From contig JAJPID010000014.1 of assembly GCA_021324945.1 (NCBI GenBank), positions 1 to 64,000 of the forward strand: a DNA stretch of 64,000 nucleotides, written 5' to 3'. The notes beneath the pieces are model-generated. The model was given only the letters and a program-made list of their open reading frames with translations, did not search any database and was not told the DNA's origin. The first letter of the stretch is position 1; every line of letters begins with the position of its first letter. The position numbers and the translations under genes were made by a program. Shown here one piece after another: positions 26,299 to 35,211 of this stretch. Source of the stretch: Lysobacterales bacterium (GTDB lineage Bacteria > Pseudomonadota > Gammaproteobacteria > Xanthomonadales > Rhodanobacteraceae).

Positions 26299-27321
26299 TT
26301 ACATCTTGAATTGGGTTTTCCAGTAGTTCTCGATCCGCTGCACCAGCGAATCGGGCAGAGGCACGTAGTCGAGCGACCTGGCTTCTTGCTGTCCCTGCTC
26401 CAGCGACCACTTGAAGAATTCGAATGCGATCTTGCTGCGCTCGGCATTCTTCGGGTGCTTGTACATGATCACCCACGTGGTCGCGGCGATCGGGAAGGCA
26501 TTCGCACCCGGCGCATTGGTCATCACCAGATTGAAATCCTGCGCGTGATCCCAATCCGCGGTAGCCGCGGCGGCGGCGAAAGAATCCATGCTCGGCTGCA
26601 CGTACTGGCCCGAAGAATTGCGCAGCAGGGCATAAGCCATCTTGTTCTGCAACGCGTAGGCGTACTCGACGTAGCCGATGCTGTTGCGGATCTGCTTGAC
26701 GTAGGCGGCCACGCCTTCGTTACCCTTGCCGCCCACCCCCGCCGGCCACTGCACCGAGGTGCCTTCACCCACTTTGGTTTTCCACGCCGGCGAGACTTTC
26801 GATAGGTAATCGGTGAAATTGAAACTGGTGCCCGAACCATCGGAACGATGCACGACGGTTATTCGCGCATCGGGCAGCTTCACGCCCGGGTTCAGCGCGG
26901 CGATGGCCGGGTCGTTCCACGTGGCGATTTCGCCGAGGAAGATCTTCGCGAGCGTTGGGCCATCCAGTTTCAACTGCCCGGCGCCGATGCCTTCCACGTT
27001 CACCACCGGCACGATGCCGCCGATCACCACCGGAAACTGGCCCAGGCCCGATTGCTTCAACTCATCCACGCTCATGGGTTTGTCAGACGCGCCGAAATCC
27101 ACCGTGCCTGCCTTGATCTGCGCGATGCCCGCGCCTGAGCCGATCGATTGATAATTCACGTGATTGCCGGTCTGCGCGCTGTACTGCGCCGACCATTTCG
27201 ACAGCACGGGATACACGAAGGTGGAACCGGCGCCGGTGATGTCGGTGGCGTGCGCAGCGCCGGCGAGCGCAAGCGCGCCGGCTGCGGCGACCAAGGCCGC
27301 GAAACTGATGCGTCTGGACAT
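26299..27321 (-). CDS. pstS: phosphate-binding protein PstS
   Basis: Periplasmic phosphate receptor of 340 residues. It has a signal peptide (ALALAGAAHA at about 16-25), the phosphate loop TGAGSTFVYPVLSKW, then GSGAGIAQIKAGTVDFGASD and the second phosphate-contact segment VHRSDGSGTSFNFTDYLSK. The start is fixed by an AGGGAG site. It is first in the leftward pst operon and divergent from the porin, with a candidate Pho box between them. Confidence 0.97.
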   Translation of the reverse strand: MSRRISFAALVAAAGALALAGAAHATDITGAGSTFVYPVLSKWSAQYSAQTGNHVNYQSIGSGAGIAQIKAGTVDFGASDKPMSVDELKQSGLGQFPVVIGGIVPVVNVEGIGAGQLKLDGPTLAKIFLGEIATWNDPAIAALNPGVKLPDARITVVHRSDGSGTSFNFTDYLSKVSPAWKTKVGEGTSVQWPAGVGGKGNEGVAAYVKQIRNSIGYVEYAYALQNKMAYALLRNSSGQYVQPSMDSFAAAAATADWDHAQDFNLVMTNAPGANAFPIAATTWVIMYKHPKNAERSKIAFEFFKWSLEQGQQEARSLDYVPLPDSLVQRIENYWKTQFKM

Positions 27322-27469
27322 GTTCGAGACTCCCTGTGAATGGTCGCTTCCCTGCGGGATGGGGCGCGTCTGCCGTGTCGCGCCGTGATTTCGGCACATT
27401 GCACAGTGCGCATGTTGCAGAGCGATGAGCCAGATATTGCAGTTGCGTGACAAACCCGCATCGTGCGGC

Positions 27470-27487
27470 ATGTCATGAAAACGTCAC
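27470..27487 (+). promoter_or_regulatory. candidate PhoB binding site (Pho box)
   Basis: The sequence ATGTCATGAAAACGTCAC resembles the Pho box consensus of two TGTCA-type heptamers separated by four A/T-rich bases: the first half matches 6 of 7 positions, the second 4 of 7. It lies in the 263-bp spacer between the divergent pstS and porin genes, 98 bp before the porin ATG, where PhoB would be expected to act on both. A further TGTCA-type half lies nearby on the minus strand at about 27447-27453. Confidence 0.5.
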
Positions 27488-27584
27488 GTGGTTTGCATCG
27501 CGCCGTAAAACTCCGCTTCGATGATGCCGCCGCCGTGACATGCGGGCGCATCGCCGGCTGACGGCCCACAGAGGGAGACATTCC

Positions 27585-28790
27585 ATGCAACGCAAGATGC
27601 TCGCCACGGCGATCCTGCTCGCCGCGGCTTTCACCAGCCCTGGCGCGCTTGCCGCCAAAACGCAAACGGACAGCGAAGCCGCCGAGATCGCGCAGCTGAA
27701 GGCACAGCTTGCGGCGATGCAGGCGAAGATCGACGAGCTCGAGCAGCGCACGGATGCGCAGTCGCAGATCAACGTCAACACCCAGCAGAACATCGAGGCG
27801 ATGCAGCAGCAACAGCAGAAGCCCGAATCCTCGCTCGCCTCGGAATGGGCGGCCAGCACCAAGATCAGCGGCACGTCCTTCATCGATTTCACCAATATCG
27901 ACCAGACCAGCAACGGCAAGAAGACCGCAGCCAGCGGCACCGGGCTCGATGTCAAACGCTTCTATCTGCAGGTCGACCACAAGTTCAACGACATCTGGTC
28001 GGCCGATCTCACCACGGACTTCAACTACGTCAGCAACGACGGCGAGACGCAGTTGTTCGTGAAGAAGGCCTATCTGCAGGGGGCGTTCTCGCCCTTGGCC
28101 ACGCTGCGCGTGGGTTCGGCCAACACGCCGTGGATTCCCTTCGTCGAGGACCTGTACGGCTACCGTTTCGTCGAGAACACGCTGATCGATCGCCTGAAGT
28201 TCGGCAACTCCGCCGACTGGGGCCTGCACCTGCTGGGTGACAACGGCCTGTTCAATTACCAAGCCTCCATTCTCAACGGCGGCGGCTACAAGAACCCGAC
28301 CCGCAGCAACAGCGTCGATTTCGAAGGCCGCGTCGGTGTGCAGCCGGTCAAGGGCCTGATGCTCGCGGTCGGCGGCTACACCGGCGATCTGGGCAAGGAC
28401 ACCACCACCACGCCGGCCTTGCACGACGCACACCGCTACGACGCGCTCATCGCCTACACGAACGATTCCCTGCGCGTCGGCGCCGAATGGTTCCGCGCCA
28501 ACAACTGGAACAACGTCACCACGCCCGCGACCGACTCGGCCGATGGCTGGTCGCTGTGGGGCAGCTACAACTGGGGTGCGGCCGCGCTCTTCGCCCGTTA
28601 CGACCGCGCCAACACCAGCAAGGATCTCGATCCTTCACTGAAAGACACCTATTACAACCTCGGCGTATCGTTCCCGCTGACTAAGGGCGTGCGCCTGGCG
28701 ATCGCCTACAAGAACGAACAGTTGAAGGACGACAGCAAGATCGACACCAAGACCCGCGAGATCGGCGCGTGGAGCGAAGTGAAGTTCTGA
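27585..28790 (+). CDS. phosphate-selective type porin (OprP/OprO-like)
   Basis: Outer-membrane protein of 401 residues: signal peptide (about 1-23), a coiled-coil segment (about 29-75, rich in Glu/Gln/Ala: IAQLKAQLAAMQAKIDELEQ), then alternating strands of a beta-barrel ending in the aromatic EVKF typical of outer-membrane proteins. The barrel segments DVKRFYLQVDHKFND and LRVGSANTPWIPF recall OprP/OprO porins. A good GAGGGAG site precedes the ATG. Beside pstS and the candidate Pho box, it probably lets phosphate or polyphosphate through the outer membrane under starvation; selectivity is inferred from context. Confidence 0.88.
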   Translation: MQRKMLATAILLAAAFTSPGALAAKTQTDSEAAEIAQLKAQLAAMQAKIDELEQRTDAQSQINVNTQQNIEAMQQQQQKPESSLASEWAASTKISGTSFIDFTNIDQTSNGKKTAASGTGLDVKRFYLQVDHKFNDIWSADLTTDFNYVSNDGETQLFVKKAYLQGAFSPLATLRVGSANTPWIPFVEDLYGYRFVENTLIDRLKFGNSADWGLHLLGDNGLFNYQASILNGGGYKNPTRSNSVDFEGRVGVQPVKGLMLAVGGYTGDLGKDTTTTPALHDAHRYDALIAYTNDSLRVGAEWFRANNWNNVTTPATDSADGWSLWGSYNWGAAALFARYDRANTSKDLDPSLKDTYYNLGVSFPLTKGVRLAIAYKNEQLKDDSKIDTKTREIGAWSEVKF

Positions 28791-28885
28791 CAGAGCCCGC
28801 CTTGGACTTGATCCGGGGATGTCACCCTCCCGTGCAGGCCAGGGAGGGCCGTTGCTACGGGCTCAAAGGTCTTGAAAATCCCACC

Positions 28886-28919
28886 TCCCGTGCAGCACAC
28901 AAGGTGCATCGACACGGGA
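28886..28919. repeat. inverted repeat in the porin 3' region
   Basis: TCCCGTG and CACGGGA flank an 20-nt loop that itself contains GTGCA/TGCAT complementarity. The 11-mer CTCCCGTGCAG also occurs about 55 bp earlier, near 28830. It precedes the strong terminator and may be part of the porin 3' untranslated region. Confidence 0.4.
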
Positions 28920-28927
28920 CCCGGTTC

Positions 28928-28962
28928 AAAAAGAGTCCCCGCAGCGCGGGGACTCTTTTTTT
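28928..28962. terminator. bidirectional intrinsic terminator between porin and ppx
   Basis: A perfect 15-bp palindrome, AAAAAGAGTCCCCGC with its complement around an AGC loop, ending in a run of seven T on the + strand and a T-run on the minus strand. It sits between the convergent porin gene and ppx and touches the ppx stop codon, so it can end both messages. Confidence 0.9.
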
Positions 28963-30473
28963 CAATGCGCCAGCATCAAGGCGACGCCCAGCTCCTGCAG
29001 CGCGAGACGTTCGCTTTCCAAGTCGGCGAGTGTAAGCGGATGTTTGCGCCGCCACACTGCAGGAAGTTCGAGCTTCAGCGCATTGGCGCGCGCGACGGAG
29101 ATGCGCGGCAACCCCAAAGTGTCGTGCCGCGATCGGCACAGCAACACCGCCAGCCGCAGCAGGGCGGCGATTTTCTGCGCCGATGGGCGCAAGCGCGGCG
29201 GCAGCTCCGCGAATAAGGCAAGATCCGGCTTGCGCCGATGGTTCTGCACGATCGCGGCGAGCATCTGCTGTTCCTCGTTGCTGAACCCTGGCAGATCGGA
29301 ATGTCGCAGGATGTAACCGGCGTGCTTGTGGTGCTGGCTGTGTGCAATGGCGAGTCCGATCTCGTGCACGTGCGCTGCCCAAAGCAAACGTTCTCGCGCG
29401 GCGCCATCTAGCTTCCATTTTTTCGCGACGGCATCGAACAACGCCCCGGCGGCGCGTTCCACGCGCGCGGCCTGTCTTGAATCCGCGCCGTACCGCCGCG
29501 CCAGCGTGCGCACGCCGGTGCGGCGCGGGTCGCTGCCGCGAGCGCGGCCGATCATGTCCCACAACAAGCCTTCGCGCAGCGCGCTCTCGCTCACGTGCAG
29601 CCGCTCGATGCCGAGCACGGAGAATGCCGCATCCGCGATCGCTACGCCGCCGGCGATGATCGGAATGCGCTCCTTCGCCAGACTCGGCAGGCGCGCGCGG
29701 CGCGCGGAACCGGCGCGGATCAGCGCCTCGCGCATACGTTGCAATGCTGCCGGCGTAATGACGCTTTCCGCTTCGCCCATTTTCATCGCGATCGATGCGA
29801 TCGCCCGAAACGTGCCCGACGCACCCCATGCCTCGCCCCAGCCGCGCTCGCGATATTCCGCTGCAAACTGTTGCAGCAGCAATCCGATTTCATCGCGGGC
29901 CTCGCGCCAGCGCCCGCGCGTGATGCGCCCTTTCGGAAAAAAGCGCAAGGTGGATGCGACGCACCCGATCTGCACGCTTTCCATCAGTTCGGATTTCAGC
30001 GCGCGGCCGATGATGAATTCGGTGCTGCCGCCGCCGATGTCGATCACCAGGCGCCGCTCGCGCGACGCGGGCAGCGTGTGCGCCACGCCTTGCCAGATCA
30101 GGCGCGCCTCTTCGCGACCACTGACCACTTCGATGGGATAACCCAACGCGCGCTCGGCCGGGCGCAGAAACGCCTGCGGCGCGCGCATGCGTCGCACGGT
30201 GTTGGTGGAAACCGCACGCACGTTGCGCGCCGGCACACCTGCAAGGCGCTGCCCGAAACGCGACAGACATTGCAACGCGTGCACGCGATGCGCCGCGTCG
30301 AGCGTGCCGTCGGCGCGCAGGCCCGCGGCGAGGCGCACACTTTCGCGCAGGCGATCGATCACGCGCGGCACGCCGTGTTCTAAGCGCGCCACCACCATGT
30401 GGAAGCTGTTTGAACCGAGATCGACCGCGGCGAGCAGATCGCCTTCGCGCAAGACGGCGTTGCCGTTTGCCAA
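28962..30473 (-). CDS. ppx: exopolyphosphatase
   Basis: Releases phosphate from polyphosphate ends and may act on pppGpp. About 503 residues: N-terminal ASKHA-type ATPase fold with AAVDLGSNSFHMVVAR, VSTNTVRRM, LVIDIGGGSTEFIIG and GASGTFRAIASI, then the C-terminal HD-like helical domain (WAAHVHEIGLAIAHSQHHKHAGYIL). No ATG fits. The start is placed at a TTG (30473) because AGGAGG stands five bases before it; a TTG overlapping the ppk stop (30509) would add 12 residues. It is co-transcribed with ppk1. Confidence 0.93.
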   Translation of the reverse strand: MANGNAVLREGDLLAAVDLGSNSFHMVVARLEHGVPRVIDRLRESVRLAAGLRADGTLDAAHRVHALQCLSRFGQRLAGVPARNVRAVSTNTVRRMRAPQAFLRPAERALGYPIEVVSGREEARLIWQGVAHTLPASRERRLVIDIGGGSTEFIIGRALKSELMESVQIGCVASTLRFFPKGRITRGRWREARDEIGLLLQQFAAEYRERGWGEAWGASGTFRAIASIAMKMGEAESVITPAALQRMREALIRAGSARRARLPSLAKERIPIIAGGVAIADAAFSVLGIERLHVSESALREGLLWDMIGRARGSDPRRTGVRTLARRYGADSRQAARVERAAGALFDAVAKKWKLDGAARERLLWAAHVHEIGLAIAHSQHHKHAGYILRHSDLPGFSNEEQQMLAAIVQNHRRKPDLALFAELPPRLRPSAQKIAALLRLAVLLCRSRHDTLGLPRISVARANALKLELPAVWRRKHPLTLADLESERLALQELGVALMLAH

Positions 30474-30505
30474 GAGCACCTCCTGCGAAGCCGCGCGGCC
30501 GTGCT

Positions 30506-32611
30506 TCAACCGGTGTAGCGTGCCAGCAGCGAAAGCTGCGCCGAATGCGGCGCCGCGCCGTCCGGCATGGCGCGATGATATTGGCCCTGCGCATCCAGCA
30601 ACCAGGCTTGCGTGTTGTCCCGGAGGTAATTGTCCAGCGCCTCGTCGAACACGCGCTCGGCCAGTTGCCTGTCACGCACCGGAAAGCAGGTCTCCACGCG
30701 CCGCATCAGATTGCGCTCCATCCAGTCGGCCGAGGAGCAATAGAGCACGGGATCGCCGCCGTTGGCAAACCAGTGCACGCGGCTGTGTTCCAGAAAACGC
30801 CCGAGTACCGAGCGCACGCGGATGCGCTCGGACACGCCGGGCAAACCCGGGCGCAGGATGCACGAACCACGCACGATCAGATCGATCTCCACCCCCGCAC
30901 ACGAGGCGCGATACAGCGCCTCGGCCATCGAAGGTTCGTTCAAGGCATTCACACGCCCGACGATGCGCGCGGGCCGGCCGTTCTTCGCGTGGTCGATTTC
31001 GCGTTCTATCAGCGCCAGCAATTCGCGTTGCAGGCTGAAGGGCGCCTGCAGCAGATGTTTCAGTTCGATCTCCGGCCCAAGGCTGCACAGTTGCTGGAAC
31101 ACGCGATTGACGTCTTCGGCGATTTCCGCGTCGGCGGTCATCAACCCGAGATCGGTGTAGAGACGGCTGGTGAGCTGGTGATAATTGCCCGTCGAGAGAT
31201 GCGCGTAACGGCGCAAGCCGTTGCGCTCGCGGCGCACGATCAGCAGCATCTTGGCGTGCGTCTTGTAACCTACCACGCCGTACACCACCTGCGCGCCGGC
31301 CTGCTGCAGGCGGTTGGCAAGACGGATGTTGGCCTCTTCGTCGAAACGCGCGCGCAGTTCCACCACCGCGGTGACTTCCTTGCCCGCGCGCGCGGCATCA
31401 ACCAGATATCCCGCCAGCGGTGAATCCTCGCCGACGCGGTACAAGGTCTGCTTGATCGCCAGCACGTCGGGATCGGCGCTGGCTTGACGCACCAGTTCCA
31501 TCACTGGCGCGAACGATTCGAAGGGATGGTGAAGCAGGATGTCGCGCTGCGCGATCAGTTCGAAAATGTTGGAACCCGCAGCGAAGGACGGTGGCATGCG
31601 CGGCGTGAACGCTGAGAATTTCAGATCGGGTCGATCGACGATGTCGTAAACCGCTGCCACGCGGTGCAGGTTCACCGGGCCCGCGCACAGATAGACGTCC
31701 GAATCGAGCAGGCCGAAATTCGCCAGCAGCATCTTCTTGATCGATGCCGGGCAATCCTCCGCCAGCTCCAGCCGTACCGCATCGGCGTAACCGCGCTCCA
31801 TCAATTCCTCGCTCAGAACGCGCGCGAGGTTTTCGGTTTCGCCTTCCTCGAGATCCAGCTCCGAATCGCGCGTGACGCGAAACTGGTACGCGCCGCGCAC
31901 TTTCAGGCCGGGAAACATCACGTCGGCGAAATGCTGCAACAACGATGCGAGAAACACGAAGTGATACGGCGAATCAGCCACATCCTGCGGCATGCGGATG
32001 ATGCGTGGCAGCGAACGCGGCGCGCGCACCACAGCGACATTGCCTTCGCGGCCGAAGGCATCCTTGCCCTGCAACACCACCGCCACGTTCAAACTCTTGT
32101 TGAGGATGCGCGGAAACGGATGCGCCGAATCCAGCCCCAGCGGCGAGAGCACCGGCAGGATCTCGCGCTGGAAGTGTTCGCGCGCCCAACGTTTCTGCGC
32201 CGGCGTCCAGCGCATCGGATCGCTGAAGCTAACGCCTTCGGCCGCGAGTGCCGGCCGCAGCTTGTCATTCCAGGTCTGGTATTGCGCGGCGACCAGTTGC
32301 ATCGCGCGCACGCGCAACTGCGCGGTTAGCGCGCTCAACGGAATGCCGTCGGGTCCGGGCCGTGTTTCGCCCAGCGCGAGCAATTGCTTCAGGCTCGCCA
32401 CGCGCACTTCGAAGAATTCATCCAGATTGCGCACTGAGATGCACAGGAAACGCAGGCGCTCCAGCAGCGGCACCGATTCGTCCTGTGCCTGCGCCAGCAC
32501 GCGGTAGTTGAATTCCAGCGTGGAAATCTCGCGGTTGAGATACAGGTCTGGCCGCTTGAGATCGACCCGGTCCGCCGCTCGCGCTGTCTCCGTTTCGGCC
32601 GGCATGACCAT
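30506..32611 (-). CDS. ppk1: polyphosphate kinase 1
   Basis: Makes polyphosphate from ATP, reversibly. The 701 residues show the four PPK1 domains: N-terminal YLNREISTLEFNYRVLAQA, the head domain, and C1/C2 with the autophosphorylated His in YKTHAKMLLIVRRE followed by RYAHLSTGNYH, and a second His in VHWFANGGDPVLYCSSADW. The ATG overlaps the phoB stop (TGATG), so regulator and kinase are translationally coupled. Pairing it with ppx gives both synthesis and breakdown of the phosphate store. Confidence 0.97.
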   Translation of the reverse strand: MVMPAETETARAADRVDLKRPDLYLNREISTLEFNYRVLAQAQDESVPLLERLRFLCISVRNLDEFFEVRVASLKQLLALGETRPGPDGIPLSALTAQLRVRAMQLVAAQYQTWNDKLRPALAAEGVSFSDPMRWTPAQKRWAREHFQREILPVLSPLGLDSAHPFPRILNKSLNVAVVLQGKDAFGREGNVAVVRAPRSLPRIIRMPQDVADSPYHFVFLASLLQHFADVMFPGLKVRGAYQFRVTRDSELDLEEGETENLARVLSEELMERGYADAVRLELAEDCPASIKKMLLANFGLLDSDVYLCAGPVNLHRVAAVYDIVDRPDLKFSAFTPRMPPSFAAGSNIFELIAQRDILLHHPFESFAPVMELVRQASADPDVLAIKQTLYRVGEDSPLAGYLVDAARAGKEVTAVVELRARFDEEANIRLANRLQQAGAQVVYGVVGYKTHAKMLLIVRRERNGLRRYAHLSTGNYHQLTSRLYTDLGLMTADAEIAEDVNRVFQQLCSLGPEIELKHLLQAPFSLQRELLALIEREIDHAKNGRPARIVGRVNALNEPSMAEALYRASCAGVEIDLIVRGSCILRPGLPGVSERIRVRSVLGRFLEHSRVHWFANGGDPVLYCSSADWMERNLMRRVETCFPVRDRQLAERVFDEALDNYLRDNTQAWLLDAQGQYHRAMPDGAAPHSAQLSLLARYTG

Positions 32612-33300
32612 CAGGTGCTCGCGGAGAAGCGATAACCGGCGCTGCGCACCGTCTGCACCATGTCGGCCAGGCCGTGCGGTTCCAGCGCCTGCCGCAAGCG
32701 GCGGATATGCACATCGACCGTTCGCTCCTCGACGTACACGCTGCCGCCCCAGATGTGATCGAGCAATTGCGGCCGGGAATAAACGCGTTCCGCATGCGCC
32801 ATGAAGAAATGCAGCAGGCGATACTCTGTCGGGCCGATCGCGACTTCGTTCTCGCCCGCGTGCACGCGGTGCGCGAGGCTGTCCAGCTTGAGCTTGCCCA
32901 CCGTGATCACGCCCGCTTCGTCTTCGCCGTGGCTGCGCCGCAGCACCGCCTTGACGCGCGCGATCAGTTCACGTGTGGAAAACGGCTTTACCACGTAATC
33001 GTCCACGCCCGCTTCCAGGCCGCTGACGCGATCCTTCTCGTCGCCACGCGCGGTCAGCATGATGATCGGCACCTGCGCGGTCGGCTCCTGCTTGCGCAGA
33101 CGGCGCGCGAACTCCAGGCCGCTCATGCCCGGCAGCATCCAGTCCAGCAGGATCAGGCTCGGCACGGCTTGCGCGATCGCAGCCTGCGCTTCCACCACGT
33201 CGGCCGCTGGAATCGCATGTAGTTCGGCCTTGCGCAGCGCGAAGGCCACCATGTCGCGGATCGATGCTTCGTCTTCGACGATCAGGATGCGCTTGTGCAC
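32611..33300 (-). CDS. phoB: phosphate regulon response regulator PhoB
   Basis: OmpR/PhoB-type transcription activator of 229 residues. The receiver has acidic pocket residues Glu9-Asp10-Glu11, phospho-acceptor Asp53 (LLDWMLPG), Thr83 and Lys105 (VVKPFS). The winged-helix domain (about 130-228) carries PTEYRLLHFFMAHAERVYSR and VDVHIRRLRQAL. The GTG start at 33300 has no strong ribosome site. Unlike the common phoB-phoR arrangement, ppk1 follows directly and no sensor kinase is present in the window, so its partner PhoR must be elsewhere. Confidence 0.95.
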   Translation of the reverse strand: MHKRILIVEDEASIRDMVAFALRKAELHAIPAADVVEAQAAIAQAVPSLILLDWMLPGMSGLEFARRLRKQEPTAQVPIIMLTARGDEKDRVSGLEAGVDDYVVKPFSTRELIARVKAVLRRSHGEDEAGVITVGKLKLDSLAHRVHAGENEVAIGPTEYRLLHFFMAHAERVYSRPQLLDHIWGGSVYVEERTVDVHIRRLRQALEPHGLADMVQTVRSAGYRFSAST

Positions 33301-33405
33301 GCCGGCGGCCCAATGGCGGAGTAGTGGCCATTACAGATTTGCCGGATGTCAGCAAGATGACCGTTTGCGAACGTTTGTGTTGCAGAGGCGCCCGGGACGG
33401 CAACA

Positions 33406-33426
33406 CCGGCGCCATTCCAGCGCCGG
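33406..33426 (-). terminator. possible terminator of the GT4 gene
   Basis: CCGGCGC and GCGCCGG form a GC-rich hairpin just after the glycosyltransferase stop codon. There is no clear T-run after it on the minus strand, so it may only stabilise the 3' end or act weakly. Confidence 0.4.
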
Positions 33427-33430
33427 CGCT

Positions 33431-34588
33431 TCAGGCGTGCGCGGCGGCGAGCAATCGCCCAAGCGTCTGCTCCCGGCTCAACCGCGTGAGTAAGGATTCG
33501 AATTCGGCGAGCGCGGCTTCTTGCGTCAGCCGCTGCGCTGTGACGCGCGCATTGAATGCCAGCGCCGCGCGCACATCACCGTCGAGGCCCAAGGCATAGG
33601 CGCTGGCGATGAAGCCGCGCGCGTCGCCGCAAGGCACGATCAACCCGGAAATACCGTTGGCAATGTGCTCCTGTGCGGCGGCATGATCGAACGCCACCAC
33701 GGGCAACGCCGATGCCATTGCCTCCAGCACCACGTTGCCGAAGGTTTCAGTAACGCTCGGAAACAGGAACAGATCTGCGCTGGCGTAGTGGCGCGCGAGC
33801 TCTTTACCGTGCAATTCGCCGGTGAAGATCAGATCCGGATGCTCAACCGCCAGGCGTTTGCGCTCGGGACCATCGCCCACCAGCACCATCCGCGCATCCG
33901 GCCGGCGCGCCTGTAACGCGCGGAGCGCCTGTATCGCGAGACGGATGTTCTTCTCCTGCGCCATGCGGCCGACATACAGCGCCACCGGCGCGTCGTGGCG
34001 CGCCTGCCAACGCGCACGCAAGGCTTCGTCGCGACGTTGCGGCGAAAACAATTCCGCATCGACGCCGCGTGCAATCCGCACTGCGCCGGTCACGCCGGCA
34101 TCCCGCAATTCGTGCGCGAGAGCGCGCGTCGGGACGATCGTCGCCTGCGCACGGCGATGAAATCGTAGCATCTGCGTGCGCACAAACCTTTTCAACCAAC
34201 CCAGGCCGTAGTGCGACGTGTATTCGTCGAAACGCGTGTGGAATCCGCTGGCGACCGGAATCCCCAGCGCATTGGCCGCGCGCAGCGCCGACCATCCGAG
34301 CGGGCCTTCCGTGGCGATGTAAACCGCATCGGGTGGATTCCCGCGCCAGCGCGCGCGCAACTTCGGACCGGAAGGCAGGCCGAATTGAACCTGGATGTGG
34401 CCTGGCAGGCGTGCGCCGTGTGTGCCCACGATGCGGATGCGCACACCTGCGTCGCGGCCGTCTCGGCCGGGGCGAATCACTTCCACGCGATGCTGACGCT
34501 GCGCCAGTCCCCTGGCCAGCGCATGAACGGTGTTGGCAACGCCATTGACCTGCGGCGGCCAGGTTTCGGTGACCAGGGCGATGTGCAT
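33431..34588 (-). CDS. GT4-family glycosyltransferase
   Basis: GT-B fold glycosyltransferase of 385 residues. The N terminus MHIALVTETWPPQVNGVANT and the EX7E-type segment SVTETFGNVVLEAM in the donor-binding half mark family GT4; VALYVGRMAQEKNI starts the second Rossmann domain. The closest-looking named groups are the MgtA/SqdX-like lipid or mannosyl transferases. Placed between phoB and a secreted phosphoesterase, it may make a phosphorus-free glycolipid during phosphate starvation; this is inference from position. Acceptor and sugar are unknown. Confidence 0.85.
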   Translation of the reverse strand: MHIALVTETWPPQVNGVANTVHALARGLAQRQHRVEVIRPGRDGRDAGVRIRIVGTHGARLPGHIQVQFGLPSGPKLRARWRGNPPDAVYIATEGPLGWSALRAANALGIPVASGFHTRFDEYTSHYGLGWLKRFVRTQMLRFHRRAQATIVPTRALAHELRDAGVTGAVRIARGVDAELFSPQRRDEALRARWQARHDAPVALYVGRMAQEKNIRLAIQALRALQARRPDARMVLVGDGPERKRLAVEHPDLIFTGELHGKELARHYASADLFLFPSVTETFGNVVLEAMASALPVVAFDHAAAQEHIANGISGLIVPCGDARGFIASAYALGLDGDVRAALAFNARVTAQRLTQEAALAEFESLLTRLSREQTLGRLLAAAHA

Positions 34589-34673
34589 GGGCGTGGTTCC
34601 TTCAGCTCGCCCGCAGCTTGTCAGCCGCGCATTGCATGCACGCGGCGCGCGCATGACCGCGCAATGACAGCAC

Positions 34674-35138
34674 TCAATCGCTGGGATCGGTGCAGGCGGC
34701 GCGACGGCGCCCTTCGCCGCGCAAGACTTCCCCGCGCCCGTCGATCGAAAGATGCAACGTGTAGTGCTGGGGCGAATCGAAATCCACACGGCCTTGCCCG
34801 CTGACGGACTGGCCGCGGCCGCAGTGCAGATTCCAGGACAGGCCCGTGCTGCTGCGCTGTTCGTCAGAGCGCAGGCAATCCGCTTGCAACGGCGGCGACT
34901 CGGCAAAGCGCTTCCACGGGTCAGAACTCTCGCCGAAGCAGCGCCAGAGCGTTTGCGCAAAGCTTGCGCGGCCGTGTGTCACCCGCATCAGCTTGATCTG
35001 CCACAAGCCCGGCATGGCCTGGAAATCGGCGGGATCGGCCCGTGCCGACATGCATCCGCTCGCCGCGAGCAGCAGTATCGGACAGACGATGTTACGCAAT
35101 GCATGGCAGCGCTCAAGCGCGCGGGCGAGTGGATTCAT
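34674..35138 (-). CDS. DUF3617-like lipoprotein
   Basis: Protein of 154 residues with a lipobox (LLAASGC, Cys about 29) after a hydrophobic stretch, so it is probably a lipoprotein. The remainder follows the DUF3617 pattern: PGLWQIKLMRVTHG near the start, spaced cysteines (LWRCFGE, LQADCLRS, LHCGRGQ, RAACTD) and a final beta segment. No ribosome site is obvious before the ATG. The function of the family is unknown. It lies in the same direction as its Pho-region neighbours. Confidence 0.75.
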   Translation of the reverse strand: MNPLARALERCHALRNIVCPILLLAASGCMSARADPADFQAMPGLWQIKLMRVTHGRASFAQTLWRCFGESSDPWKRFAESPPLQADCLRSDEQRSSTGLSWNLHCGRGQSVSGQGRVDFDSPQHYTLHLSIDGRGEVLRGEGRRRAACTDPSD

Positions 35139-35163
35139 GCGTGATCAACATGTCGCATCGACG

Positions 35164-35197
35164 AAAAGCATCCTGCCGGTCAGAGCCGGCAGGATGC
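35164..35197 (-). terminator. intrinsic terminator after the phosphoesterase gene
   Basis: Twelve-base arms GCATCCTGCCGG and its complement with a six-base loop, followed on the minus strand by TTTT. It stands 14 bp after the stop codon of the phosphoesterase and would separate it from the DUF3617 gene. Confidence 0.8.
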
Positions 35198-35211
35198 GGA
35201 ACGGAACGCGA

